Shown: positions 11,372 through 22,685, numbered from the stretch's first letter. The stretch: DNA of 64,000 nucleotides from Symbiodinium natans (GCA_905221605.1 CAJNDS010002293.1:172501-236500); one strand, 5' to 3'. Notes: a model not told the origin generated them from the letters alone. A program made the numbers and translations.

Positions 11372-11475
11372 CCTAAAGGTCCATTTGCCTAAATAGGGAA
11401 TACTTGTATCTTAACTTACTTCTTATGTAGGGACTCTTGGGGGCCCAAGCATTAAAGAATGAGGTACATGGACCT
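11372..11475. mobile_element. Family A inverted-repeat element, copy 2 (inverted)
   Basis: Opposite in orientation to copy 1: the left end AGGTCCATTTGCCTAAATAG corresponds to the reverse complement of the right end of copy 1, and the right end is GAGGTACATGGACCT. Internal similarity (AGGGAATACTTG and GGGACTC) confirms homology. Confidence 0.75.
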
Positions 11476-11818
11476 GACCCATGAATAGGCCTCAAAGATG
11501 TAGAGATCCGCTTTGTGTGATGAAGGATTGAAGCTTAGACTGCGTTGAAGGGGACCTTGTGGTGAGTGAATCACGCGCTTTGGCTAAGTCCAGAGACTGT
11601 AGCACATGGAACTTGATAATGGGCTAACCAACTTAAGGTACATATTTTTGGACAGGAGCGCAGCAGTACGCAGGGATCCTGGTGTAGAGGTTAACACAAC
11701 CGGAAATCACGAACCATCCGGAAACCCTAAACCCTAAACCCTAAACCCTAAACCCTAAACCCTAAACCCTAAACCCTAAACCCTAAACCCATGAAACCGG
11801 GTCTTCGAAGTGGCTTAC

Positions 11819-11900
11819 GTTCCTCGAGCGGAGGATCTTCGAGTTGAAGTGAGCAGGGAGGGGCGAACATCTTGACCAGCTTCCAACGATCCCTCTTCTT
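11819..11900 (-). CDS. Exon with canonical GT donor, unknown protein
   Basis: The minus strand runs from a GGCTTCAG acceptor through KKRDRWKLVKMFAPPCSLQL to GAGGAAC|GTAAGCC, a consensus donor. CCCTAAA arrays follow on both sides. The family is not recognised. Confidence 0.5.
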
Positions 11901-12915
11901 CTGAAGCCCCGACGCACAACCCTAAACCCTAAACCCTAAACCCGAAACCCGAAACCGGAAACCCGAAACCCACGATAAGCCCCAGCTCCCAAACTCTGAG
12001 CCTTGAACCTCTAGACTGAGGGTCTTTGGCGGACTTTGGGAAATTGTGTGGTTTTGAGGTCCAGGTTTGGCGTGGGGGTTGGGGATGAAGAGGGTTTAGG
12101 GGCATCTTCAGCACGCTTTGCATACTGCCTTTTCCCTAAACCCTAAACCCTAAACCCTAAACCCTAAACCCTAAACCCCAAACCCTAAACCCTAAACCCT
12201 GAACCCTATCAACCCGAAACGGAATGCTCAGCTTGGGAGAGGCCGAACTTACAGGTTTTTGGGCGCATCGGGGTTAGTGCTTCTGCAGCTGCGCCCCTAT
12301 ACCCTCAAACGTAAAAGTAAACCGAATACAGCACAACCTTGTATCAAGGGACCAAAGGAGGGACGCTTCTGAGCCTAGGGCCAAAACACGGGAACAAAAA
12401 TGTCGAGTGTGGCGTCTTTGGAAAATTTTGTAGATGGACAATCTTCGTGATTCTTGACTATTTTTTGCCCTCTCAAACCCCCAATCCCCCCAAAAGGCCA
12501 CAAGAGGGCCCAAATGGGATCCAGAAAGCTTCAACAGCTCCAAACAAACCGCAAGAAAGGCCCAACAAAGCCACCCAAAAGGGCCCAAAAGGCCCAAGAG
12601 GCACCGACAAAATAGAGAATTAGGGTTTAGGGTTTAGGGCTGTAAAACAGAAACTCTTGCGCCGGCCATCCTTTGTTGCGTTTGTAGTAAGACTTTAAGA
12701 GGCCTTAGGGGGTTATTTGGGGGTTATTTGGGGGCTACGTCGGTATTTAAGGACTATGTGAGGTATCTATGGGGGGGTTACATAGGACATAAGATTAAGG
12801 GTCCCTTCTATAGGGGTCCGTCCGTACACCCCTCAAACCCTGTAAATCCCAGACCCTTCAGACCCTACAGACCCTGCAAGCCGCCGAGCCCGATAAACCC
12901 ATTAAACACCTAAAC

Positions 12916-13020
12916 TTGGGATGCAATACTAACAGTGCCTATTAGGGATTGTAGTACCCCCCCCCCCCCCATTTATAATCCTTCTTCAGGACTGTCTCTG
13001 TATAAGGGGGAACATCCCAA
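12916..13020. mobile_element. Family B inverted-repeat element, copy 2
   Basis: The left end TTGGGATGCAATACTAACAG is mirrored by the right end CTGTATAAGGGGGAACATCC. The centre carries a poly-C run at 12957-12970, like copy 1. It is divergent but clearly related to 5551 and 53499. Confidence 0.7.
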
Positions 13021-13036
13021 CCCTAAATCCTGCAAT

Positions 13037-13135
13037 CTCTAAGCCGCCCTCAACAAAGTGATCCACCAAGGGGCTAAAGGGATTCGCAGCACCAAACTGG
13101 TAGTACAGGTTGTTGTCCTTTTGTTGCACGCTTCT
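13037..13135 (-). CDS. FG-GAP-associated exon
   Basis: The minus strand encodes NNLYYQFGAANPFSPLVDH. The Y-[YF]-x-x-x-G-A-x-NPF pattern parallels the exon at 4621-4731. It fits the same repeat-protein gene, upstream of the others on this strand. Confidence 0.5.
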
Positions 13136-13647
13136 GCGTGAGCTTGGTGTTCAGGCGATTGTGACGCCTACTTTGGTGATCTGGGAGAGATCACGAAGCC
13201 CTTAAAACCCTAAATGCTAAACCCGTAAAACCCTCAACCCGAAACCCCCTAACATCCTAAACCCCTGAAACCCTAAACCCTAATTAACTCGCCAAAGCCC
13301 TAAACCCTATACCGGCTAAAACCCTACATCCCATAAAGCCCAAACCCCCAAAGCCCATGAGTCCTGTTTGCTCCGCTGCAAGTACCGGACAGTGCCGTCC
13401 TCAGCTAGAGACACTCCGAGCGGGGTAGGCCCCTAGAGCCGGAGAACACCATCTAGGCCCGAGCTGAACAAACACAGAGTAGCCAAAAGAGCCCATATAC
13501 CCCTCAAATCTAAACCCTCAGATCTAAACCTTCAAATCTAAACCCTGAAATCTCAACCCTCAACCCTCAAACCTAGACCCTAGACCCCAAACCCTAAACC
13601 CCAAACCCCTCCATCTTAGGGGTTTAGAATATACTCTATGCACAGAC

Positions 13648-13724
13648 GTCTTCCGGCTCCTCTCGAGGTCCCTACAAAGAGACGGCAAGCCTGTAGGGCT
13701 TCGTCTTCTGGCGACTGCAGCTCT
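13648..13724 (-). CDS. Exon-like segment, unknown protein
   Basis: Open on the minus strand with ELQSPEDEALQACRLFVG. A TTTAGGG array begins at 13744 on the other side. Composition is protein-like but no domain is recognised. Confidence 0.35.
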
Positions 13725-13743
13725 ACCGCTCTATGCATGGCCT

Positions 13744-13845
13744 AGGGTTTAGGGTTTAGGGTTTAGGGTTTAGGGTTTAGGGTTTAGGGTTTAGGGTTTA
13801 GGGTTTAGGGTTTAGGGTTTAGGGTTTAGGGTTTAGGGTTTAGGG
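13744..13845 (+). repeat. TTTAGGG array (about 14 units)
   Basis: A perfect heptamer array in G-rich orientation. Confidence 0.95.
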
Positions 13846-14046
13846 CATAGGGATTAAGTCCCTTATGGTCCCTTTCTGGGTACCTGTTCTCATTCGGGCC
13901 TTCCGAAACCCTCAACGCTAAGACTCCCCCCCCACCCCCTTCCGCCCTCCCGCTTCGGGCACCAGGAGGGTCCAGAAGAACCCTAAACCCTAAACCCTAA
14001 ACCCTAAACCCTAAACCCTAAACCCTAAAGGCCCTAAACCCTAAAC

Positions 14047-14113
14047 CGGTATGGCTTGCACTGCTTGTGGGCTCTCTCCACTGCCAGGCTGCATACTCGC
14101 CGATGAGGAGGTC
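14047..14113 (-). CDS. FG-GAP-like exon with both splice sites visible
   Basis: Acceptor CAACTCAG|GAC opens the minus-strand frame DLLIGEYAAWQWREP. The end of the segment is ACCG|GTTTAGGG, so a telomere-like unit supplies the GT. DLLIGEY is the distal part of an FG-GAP repeat (D-x-D-L-L-I-G). It lies exactly between a CCCTAAA tract (13980-14046) and a TTTAGGG tract (from 14147). Confidence 0.6.
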
Positions 14114-14146
14114 CTGAGTTGAAGCCCTACACCCACCCAGAGCTGG

Positions 14147-14580
14147 GGTTTAGGGTTTAGGGTTTAGGGTTTAGGGTTTCGTGTTCAGTGTTTAGGGTTT
14201 AGGGTTTAGGGTTTTAGGGTTTAGGGTTTCAGGGTTTAGGGTTTTGGGGTTTAGGTTTTCAGGGTGTAGGGTTTTAGGATTTAGGGTTTTAGGGTTTAGG
14301 GTTTAAGGTTTAGGGTTTTAGGGTTTTAGGGTTTAGGGTTTTAGGGTTTTAGGGCTTTAGGGTTTTAGGGTTTTAGGGTTTTAGGGTTTTAGGGTTTTAG
14401 GGTTTTAGGGTTTTAGTGTTTTAGGGTTTTAGGGTTTTAGGGTTTTAGGGTTTTAGGGTTTTAGGGTTTTAGGGTTTTAGGGTTTTAGGGTTTTAGGGTT
14501 TTAGGGTTTGAGGGTTTGAGGGTTTGAGGGTTTGAGGGTTTGAGGGTTTGAGGGTTTTAGGGTTTTAGGGTTTTAGGGTT
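14147..14580 (+). repeat. Variant array: TTTAGGG, then homogenised TTTTAGGG and TTTGAGGG
   Basis: Positions 14147-14330 mix heptamers. From about 14330 the unit becomes the octamer TTTTAGGG, repeated over 20 times, with an inner block of TTTGAGGG octamers (about 14506-14550). A local run of one variant means the array grew by tandem duplication after mutation rather than by separate telomerase addition. Confidence 0.9.
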
Positions 14581-14968
14581 TATGGATGCGAAACCTTCCA
14601 GGGCCTGCGTCTTTCCGGAGAGTGCAGGGAAGCTTTGGCGGAATCAGGTCCCTCCACTCAGCAAGGCTAAGAGGGCTCAGGGTCACTTGGGGTCACTTAG
14701 GGACAGCAGGGTTTCGGGCTCAGGCTAGTAAGGGTTGAGGGTTTAGGGTCGGGTTTATGGTGCTTAGAGCAAAAGGGGCACCAGGACGCCCAAATGCACA
14801 TCATTTCAAGCACCTTTGCTCTCAGACTGCCACCGAGGTAGCACCAAGTGTGCGAAGCTCATCCGAGGTAGCACCCCGGGTTTAGGCTTTAGGGTTTCGG
14901 GTTTAGGGCTTGAGTTTGCCCCTCGTGTTTCACGAGGTGAAGGCAACCCTTGAATAGCGGCACATATC

Positions 14969-15080
14969 TTGGCTACACTCAGCAGGGTAGCTAAAAATCA
15001 AAATTTTAGCTGCCTTATTAAGAAACCCAATAAACCCAAAAAGGCTAAGGATCTAAAGTTACAGTAAAGTACCACAAAGA
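14969..15080. repeat. Family E dispersed repeat, copy 1
   Basis: About 110 bp matching 19297-19408 in the same orientation. Shared blocks include TTTTAGCTGCCTTA, AAGAAACCCAAT, GGATCTAAAGT and ACAGTAAAG. An inner imperfect palindrome (AGCTAAAA...TTTTAGCT) could form a hairpin. Confidence 0.85.
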
Positions 15081-15320
15081 TATTTGCCGTACGTCACCAG
15101 GCCATGCAGCACTGCTCTGCTCACCCATTCAAAAACATAATTTGGGCGAACAAGCGTTTGCTATCAGACGCCCGTCATGTCTGGGATATAGTGCTTGGGC
15201 TTGCGACTCGTTTAAGAATCATTGGGGTTGAGGTGTGTACGGCACGGTGCACAGGTACTTCCAGGTCCTGCGGATTCAACATGGTATTTCGACCCCTCAA
15301 CACTAGTAGACAGCCTAGAA

Positions 15321-15427
15321 CCCTCAGGGTCCATGTACCTCATTATATACTTAGGCCCCAAAGTCCTTGTATAGGAAGTACTTTACGGCCCGAGCATTCC
15401 CGAAAAAAGGTGCATGGACCCTTAGGG
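15321..15427. mobile_element. Family A inverted-repeat element, copy 3
   Basis: Same orientation as copy 1, with the strongest internal match (GTCCTTGTATAGGAAGTAC). Ends are CAGGGTCCATGTACCT and AGGTGCATGGACCCTTAGGG. A chance open frame crosses it on the plus strand and is not a gene. Confidence 0.85.
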
Positions 15428-15845
15428 GAACCCTTAAGCCCGTGAAGCAAGAAACCTCGAGCCGTCAAACCTCTGCGCGGGGCGCTCGGACACTCGTGGG
15501 TACATGAGTAGTTTTGGGTCTGGATTTGGCGTATGGGTTTGTGTGGCTTTGGGGTGCACGCGCTAGGGTTTCTATGGCTGCAGAGGGCAATTCTGGCAGA
15601 CAAGAAAGCCCGATATGGCGTGAGACCCAAGCGTGCTGTCAAAGAGACAAGGACTACAGTTGAATGGAGTTTCTACTGGTTGGCTCACGAAATATCCCTT
15701 TATGGAGCGCTATTGCTTTCATAAGGCTTGGTGGCTGAATTTCGAAACCTGCCTCACAGCCTCAACCCTGGTTTAGGGTCTAGGTTTCAGGGTCGTTCAG
15801 GGTTTAGGGTTTAGGGTTTAGGGTTTAGGGTTTAGGGTTTAGAAA

Positions 15846-15925
15846 CTCTGAACCCAGGTGCCAGCAGGCCATCGCCATTCCAGTCCACCATGAAGGGGCA
15901 GGCGAGGCCTGCTGGGTTGACCACT
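15846..15925 (-). CDS. FG-GAP/VCBS-like exon
   Basis: The minus strand encodes LACPFMVDWNGDGLLAPG, with the loop D-W-N-G-D-G. It lies beside the TTTAGGG tract at 15799-15840. This is the most upstream FG-GAP-like exon seen, so the gene may begin near or above 16 kb. Confidence 0.55.
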
Positions 15926-16802
15926 TGGGCTTCTTTTTTTCGAAGAACAAGGCCCTGAATGAAAAGGATCGTGCTGTGCTTTTAGGGTTTAGGGTTTAGG
16001 GCTTAGGGTTGAGGGTCTTGGAATAGGGGAATTCGGGTTTAGGGTTTAGGGTTTTCGGGGGTTAGGGTTAGGTATTTTCTGCAAGGGTGTAGGGTTTGGG
16101 GATTACCTAGGGTAAAGAGCTACATGGGGGGAACGTAGATACCGATTGTGAGGTTTTGGTTTTGAGTTTTAGGGTCTTCTCAGGAAATCCCTCTTCAGCC
16201 ACTCCCACTCAGTCCCACGTACGACCAGACTGCCTTTGTCAGGCTTGGGTAGTCGAGTGGGTGTAGTACAGGATCCCACGATTTGAGGGCTTCACGTTTT
16301 GCGCTAAGGGCTTGAGGGTCTATGGGGTTTATGGTTCACAGGCACAGGGCCCTAAACCCTAAACCCTAAACCCTAAACCCTAAACCCTAAACCCTAAACC
16401 CTAAACCCTTCATGGTTTGCAAGTTGGCACCACCACACCTAGTCGCGAGCCCCTAGGCTCGACGCGCCCTGAATCGCATTCTAAGGGTCGTTGGTGTGTC
16501 TAAGTATACACTGATCCCTAAACTTAAGGTTTAGGGTTTAGGGTTTAGGGTTTAGGGTTTAGGGTTTAGGGTTTAGGGTTAAACTGAACCCTACACCCCA
16601 AAGCCTCAACCCAAATGCACCCTGAACCTTCAACACCCAAAAAACCACCCCCACGCAGCCTAAAAGGCCAAACAATTCAATAAATACCCCGGCGGCCTAA
16701 ACACCACTTAATACCATACCCGGCTCACCCCCAATCCCTAAAGCCCAACAACCTGGACCCAGAAGCCCAGAACCCACCCGGAACGCTCAACCCTAAACCT
16801 TA

Positions 16803-16895
16803 ATAAACCCTAAACCCTAAACCCTAAACCCTAAACCCTAAACCCTAAACCCTAAACCCTAAACCCTAAACCCTAAACCCTAAACCCTAAACCCT
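16803..16895 (-). repeat. CCCTAAA array (about 13 units)
   Basis: A perfect C-rich array. The neighbouring 16580-16800 is C/A-rich degenerate telomere-like sequence with no convincing gene. Confidence 0.95.
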
Positions 16896-16956
16896 AAGCC
16901 TAAACCCCCTCCCCCAACCCGCCCCACCCCCCACACAAAAAAAGGGCTGGGGCCGG

Positions 16957-17014
16957 GGCGTTCAGCCATCCTTACGGGCGTTCCGCCTTCCAGCCGCTCC
17001 TGGAGGGGGTTCAT
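16957..17014 (-). CDS. Exon-like segment, unknown protein
   Basis: The minus strand encodes MNPLQERLEGGTPVRMAERP. It is short but codon-like, and a related NP-containing phrase fits the FG-GAP linker style (NPL in place of NPF). Membership in that gene is only a guess. Confidence 0.3.
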
Positions 17015-18059
17015 GCCCCCCAGTAACCCTAAACCCCAAACCCCAAACCCTAAACCCTAAACCCGCTGAACGTATAAATCCTGTAAGCCCCATAAACCCT
17101 ATAAACCTTATGTGCCGAGCAAATCCTGAACCCAAACTGTGTTGGCTTGTTTGGGGTTGACGGTTTTGGGGTCTTAGGGGTTGAGGGTCGAGGCTTTCAA
17201 TCCTAAACTGAATCGTAAATCCAAAAGCCCAAACCCCTAAACCCGAAAACCCTAAACCCGAAAACATTGAAACCCTAAACCCGACATGCTGAACAGAAAA
17301 GCTCCCCTCCAAAAAGGGAAACCTTACCTAGGACCCTAAGACAGCAAGAGCCACAACAAAAAACCCAAAGGCAGTTCCCAGGCCCCAAACCTGAACCCAA
17401 CAGCCACAAAGCCCTGAAACTCTAAGACCTTCAACCCCAAGTGCCTTAAGCCCTACAACCCTCAAGCCCTAAACCCAAAGTTCGAAAAAACAAACTAACC
17501 CGAAACCCTGAACCCTGAACCCTAAACCCTAAACCCTAAAACCCTAAAACCCTAAACCCCTAAACCCCTAAAACCCTAAAACCCTAAAACCCTAAAACCC
17601 TCACGCCGAGGTTCGTGGTGACCATCGCAAGCGCCTTTCCGCGGCGAGCACCACCAACCTTTGGTTTCTTCGTGTTTCGGGGTTTCCGGGCTTCAGGGCT
17701 GTAGCCGTAAACCCTAAACCCTAAACCCTAAACCCTAAACCCTAAACAGAGCTTTAGGGTTTTCAGGTGTGCCGCCGAGCTGCTCTTTCCAAGGTCAAAG
17801 CTAATGTTCGCTGGCGCCACACCAAGCGTGTGCACCGTGGATAGGGCGAAGCCTGGGAGTTCGTTCGGGGTTTAGGTTTAGGGTTTAGGGTTTAGGGTTT
17901 AGGGTTTAGGGTTTAGGGTTTAGGGTTTAGGGTTGAGGGTTGAGGGTTGAGGGTTGAGGGTACAAAGAATTCAGGGCTCCAGGCAAACTCTGAACCCCAA
18001 CCAAGCGATCCCAAACTCCTAGCCCCGAAGTGCCCGCCCTACACTCATCTATGTTAAAG

Positions 18060-18278
18060 ACCCTATAAACCCTATAAACCCTATAAACCCTATAAACCCT
18101 ATAAACCCCCAAACCCTATAAACCCTATAAACCCTATAAACCCTATAAACCCTATAAACCCTATAAACCCTATAAACCCTATAAACCCTATAAACCCTAT
18201 AAACCCTATAAACCCTATAAACCCTATAAACCCTATAAACCCTATAAACCCCATAAACCCTATAAACCCTATAAACCC
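18060..18278 (-). repeat. Homogenised 9-mer array CCCTATAAA (about 23 units)
   Basis: A near-perfect tandem array of a telomere-repeat variant with an inserted TA (TTTATAGGG on the other strand), broken once by CCCCCAAA near 18105. Open frames of Tyr-Arg-Val repeats on the minus strand come from this array and are not genes. Confidence 0.95.
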
Positions 18279-18590
18279 TTTTAAAAGAGCGTGGTCTGGT
18301 GACAGGAATGAAGGGGTGGCAATTATCAGCCTGGCTCTGATTGCACATGTTGCTGCATCTTGCTTCGGAGTTGAAGGACTACGAAGCTCTTCTTCGCAGT
18401 TGGGTTTCGGGTTTAGGGTTTAGGGCTTAGGCCAGAAAATCGAACAGCTCCAGAGACTTCCGTGTGCAGAGCTTTAGACACCCTGGTCTCGTTGGAGATC
18501 GGGACCCTGGGCCTGCTGAATAACTTCTTATATAGGGGATAGGATTCGGGTTTAGGGTTTAGGGTTTAGGGTTTATGGTTTAGGGTTTAG

Positions 18591-18690
18591 GGATTAGGGA
18601 GACCCTTGGGGATAAAGACCCTCTCCATGAGGGCCCTGTTAAAGAGAGCCAGAAGCGGGTTCCCCTTTCAGTGTCCCACTAATCCCACCC
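18591..18690. mobile_element. Family F element, copy 1
   Basis: The segment GACCCTTGGGGATAAAGACC and CTCTCCATGAGGGCCCTGTT onward matches 55204-55309. Ends GGATTAGGGAGACCC and GTGTCCCACTAATCC are imperfect inverted repeats. Confidence 0.7.
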
Positions 18691-19296
18691 AGAAAAAAAC
18701 TGTCTACCACCCCATGACTGAAGTCATCACGCGAAAAGTATTGGAGTTGGCAGAAACCCTAAACCCTAAACCCTAAACCCTAACCCCCACCCCCTCCACC
18801 ACCCCACAAGCAAGAGAGCTGCTGGGCATGCAGGCTGACACGTTTGGCGTGACGGCGTGACCATTGTTAGGGGCTTATAGGGCATAAAAGGGGCAGTGAA
18901 ACACGACTACATGTAACATTTGGGGTCCCGTTGTCGCGCGCATGCACGCAGAGTACGCCGAGCAGCTTGTAAGCAGAAGCCACGCTGCATGCATCATTGC
19001 GATCCCGCTGCTGGCTTCTCCTTCGCCCCCGGATTTCCGGAACAGAGCGTGGAAAGCAAGTCAACGTTCCTAGCCCTCGCCTAGACCGCAAGGCACGTTT
19101 GCACGACTGCTCGCACGTGTAGTGTTCCGTGTGCTGCGACGCTGGCTGTTGTAGACATGCCGGCTCATGTTTGCAGGGTGCATCTTGTTCGGGGTGCTGG
19201 AAAAGACCCACATGCAACCTTAGCCCCGAAGTCAGTAGCTTCGATTCAATCCACAGCTAACTTGTGAGCTGCGGGCGCTGCGGAGAGGGATGGTTA

Positions 19297-19408
19297 CTTG
19301 GCTGCACTCAGGAGGGTAGCTATAAAGTAAACTTTTAGCTGCCTTAATAAGAAACCCAATGAACCCAAAAAAGGTAAGGATCTAAAGTCACAGTAAAGCA
19401 CCACAAAG
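19297..19408. repeat. Family E dispersed repeat, copy 2
   Basis: About 85% alike by eye to 14969-15080 over its full length, in the same orientation. No coding potential is seen. It starts at GGCTGCACTCAGGAGGGTAG. Confidence 0.85.
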
Positions 19409-22125
19409 TTAGGGTGAGTTTGGGCTTCTCAGGTCTTGCGCCTGCTTGAAGGATCTGCGGCCTCAAGCTCTTGAAGGCTAGGTTTGGGTCCGTTTTTCTG
19501 TAGGGGCTGAGGGACGACCTTGCGAGTTACTAGTAGGTATGTTGGGAGTTTGGTATACACGTTGTAAAGGATATCAGGTAAGTACCTATGGGAATTTGGT
19601 GCCTTACATCCCCCTGTATACCCCTTTTACGGCACGTGCGGGAGCTCATTCCCAAAATCCCCATCAAGAACCACTACGCTAGCAGGTTCTAGGGTTGTTG
19701 AGGGATTAGTCTTTTCTTTAGTGCGGCGAACGGATTAACAAAAGCCCTCTGAAAAATATTCCTACGACTGGGACACTTGATGCCAGGATGACGTGATATA
19801 GGCCTAGAAGTTCAAGGGTAGAGTATCAGGGCAACAGCCGGAGGTTAGGTTTTGGGAGAGGTTGCAGCGGGCCGTGGCTTTTTTCACTCCAGCTGGGTTT
19901 GGATTCTTAACCCTAACCCTAAACCCTAAACCCTAAACCCTAAGCTAAAGCCTTTCAAGCCCGCTTGCTTGGCTCAAGGGGCTTTCCTGGCGCAATCGCT
20001 CGATTTTGCTACCTGTGCCGCTGCATAGCTGGGCTGGCCCCATCAAAACCACTGAACATAAATCCTACAGGGTTTAGGGTTTAGGGTTTAGATGATCCTC
20101 TGAAACCCAAACAAGCGAAAAATGAACCAAGACTCCCAACAAGGGCCCGCCCAGATAACCGTGTCTTGCACGAGCACCACCAACTGTAGCCTTGGCCTGG
20201 CCCGAAGCCTCCCGGGCCCAAGCGGAGACGTCAAATTTTGCGCAGTTTAGGGTTTAGGGTTTAGGGTTTAGGGTCTACGGTTTAGGACTAAACCCTGCAA
20301 ACCCTTCGTCCGCAACACTACATGCGGCCAATAGCTGCATGGAAGATGGTCGAAGGCATTTGTGTGTGTTCCATGAAAATCTGAGCAGGCCGCAAACCCT
20401 AAACCCTAAACCCTAAACACTAAAACCCCTAAACCCTAAAGGCCGTAAGGTCTGTTTGGAGTCAGACCCATCAACCTGACAGCCTGCTTACCTAAAGCCC
20501 AAAAGGGTTTTAGGGTTTAGGGTTTAGGGTTTAGGGTTTAGGGCGTTAAGCCTTGCAACCCTTAAACCCCACTCCCCGCAGCGTAGAAGGTTTGCATAGT
20601 CAGGTTAGGTACACATATGGTCAACCTTTGAACCCAGAAGGCAATACGTCTACACAACCTATCCTGGTAACCCTGAGCCCGAAAATTCCTTACCCTACAA
20701 GTCCTAAACCCTAAATCCGAAAAGTAAACCCCAAAAATCCTAAACCCAAAGCCCAAAACCCAAAACCCAAAACCCCAACCCCACCAACCCTACCCACCCC
20801 CTAACCCTGAGCCCTCAAGCCGTTCTTTAAGCCTGAGGCCGCGAAGCCGGGCGATTGAAGGCCAATGACTCACCCGCTGATCCCGGAGACTGCCATAGCC
20901 CTTGGGTTAGAGTTTAGGGTTTAGGGTTTACTAAGCTGTGCTTTAAGCCCTTTGAAAACTGTGTATGAAGAGGTTCCCTTTATAAGGAAAGAGGGGACAT
21001 GAAACATTATCCCAAAGCACAACCCAGTTTAGAGTTTAGTGTTTAGGGTTTATGGATTTTGGGGTTTAGGTTTTAGGGTTTAGGGTTTGAGGTTTAGGGT
21101 TTAGGGCTTAGGGAAAATAGGGTTGCGGGATGATTGCTGAAATCAGGGCTTGGGTTCTCAAAGGGCCCAGGCTTGTCGGTTGTTTTTGTTGGGGGGGGTA
21201 GAGGGGGTTTAGGGTTTGGGGTTTAGGGTTTAGGGTATGGGTTCGTAGAGTTTCTAGGAGGTTCGGATGCGTGTAGGGTTCATCGGGCTCGGAGACTTAG
21301 GGAATATTCCATAGGTCATAAGGAAGGATTTAGGGTTTGGGGTTTAGGGGTTTGGGCTATTTGGAGTCTCTTGGAAAAACCTACCTTGATGCTCAGGGCA
21401 GGCGGCATTGAGGGCCCAGGTCTCACGCTGCCAAAAGGCATCAACCGCAGCAGCCTGGGGGGTTTAGGCTTGAGGGTTTAGGGTTTAGGGTTTAGGCGCC
21501 ATAAACCAGAAAAAATGTCGAAACCTTCCTCGGAACACGTCGAAATTTTCCTCGGAACCAGAACCCAAGTACTGTAAGTGCCATAAACCTGCACCCATTG
21601 AGGTTTCGGGTAAATCCTAAACCCCAAAACCAACATCCTCAACCCTAAGCCCTAAACCCCAAACCCCAAACCCCTAAACCAACATCCTCAACCCGATAGA
21701 TGGTGCTTTACGTGTACCGGCCCACAGGGTGCAAGCTGGGTTCCCGGGGCTTCGGAAAGTGCTGCCCGAAACCTCTCCCCCTTTTAAGGCCCCTGCTACC
21801 CCCAAAGGGTTTCGGGTTTCGGGTTTCGGGTTTCGGGTTTAGGGTTTAGGGTTTAGGGTTTAGGGTTTAGGGTTTAGGGTTTAGGGCTCAAGGTTTAGGT
21901 TTTAGGGTGTACGGCTCCCCCCCCCCCCACCCCCAACCCCTAAAACCTCAACCCTAAACCAGTTCAGGCCTGAGAGGGCTCTTGAAGGAAGATCCCAGTT
22001 TAGGGCTAGAGTTTGGGTTTAGGTGTGGGAACTGTTTGTGACGTAGGGCTTACTTTGTTTCGGCTTGCCTGTTTTCTGTTTAGAATGCTAGGGCTCAGGG
22101 TTAAGGAGCCAGGGTCTTTAAGGGC

Positions 22126-22255
22126 TTTCTGCCTTAAGAAAAGCGGCATACTTAGCATGTGAATCCACCGAAGCCATGAAAGCCCACTTCGGGAGCTGCA
22201 GGGCCGAGAAAGAACTGCCGTACTTGTGCTGACTTGCCAAAACGCCTCACTCAGC
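22126..22255 (-). CDS. Exon-like segment, unknown protein
   Basis: On the minus strand one frame reads VLASQHKYGSSFSALQL and KWAFMASVDSHAKYAAFL, which looks more protein-like than the competing frame starting MLLSEAFWQ. No domain is recognised. Confidence 0.35.
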
Positions 22256-22596
22256 AACAAGGAGACCTGGGGTCTCAGAGTCTCAAGGTCCCAGGGTTTT
22301 GACCCACGGGCCAGGGGGCGGGGGGGCGGGGGGGCGGCTTTGGGGTCCTAATTATATTGGGGCTTACGCCCTAGGTCTGAGGCGTACACCGGGAGGCTTC
22401 ACCATCCCTCACCGTTCTGTTGAGACGCTCGGTCGGGGACCTCGGTCGAAGCCTCGAGCGCCCATGCAAATGGACAGCGGCGCTCTCGGCAGTTTAGGGT
22501 CTAGGGTCTCGGGTCTAGGGTCCAGGGTCTAGGGTTTAGGGTTTAGGTTTAGGGTTTGGGGTAAAGGGATTAGGGTTAGGGCCCAAGCCTCAACAT

Positions 22597-22685
22597 GCGG
22601 GACGCAAGCATAGCACCCGACACGAGGAGCATTTCAAAGCCAAAGAAGCTGGTAAGCCTTTGTTGCTCTTGCAATAGACGCTCGA
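22597..22685 (-). CDS. Exon-like segment with hydrophobic helix
   Basis: The minus strand encodes QEQQRLTSFFGFEMLLVSG and then AMLASRMLRLG, a possible membrane helix. The next segment upstream, 22842-22932 (NDLGLRLYEFEASCRAW), may belong to the same gene. TTTAGGG tracts separate them. Confidence 0.35.

Noticed and set aside
12274-12623. Overlapping 94- and 107-codon frames
   Set aside because: Low-complexity Lys/Pro- and Trp/Leu-rich readings of an A/C-rich stretch on opposite strands; no splice or domain support for either.
14050-14140. tRNA-like segment
   Set aside because: A GGTCCTGAGTTGAAG string hints at a T-arm, but no acceptor stem pairs, and the minus strand reads as an FG-GAP exon.
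15104-15445. 113-codon plus-strand gene
   Set aside because: It runs through the family A inverted-repeat element and has no protein-like composition.
18049-18348. Tyr-Arg-Val repeat protein on the minus strand
   Set aside because: It is a translation of the TTTATAGGG nonamer array; every frame without a stop in the unit stays open.
19962-19980. Relict spliced-leader sequence (TTGGCTCAAG)
   Set aside because: Only about ten bases match the dinoflagellate spliced leader as I recall it; the CCGTAGCCATTT part is missing.
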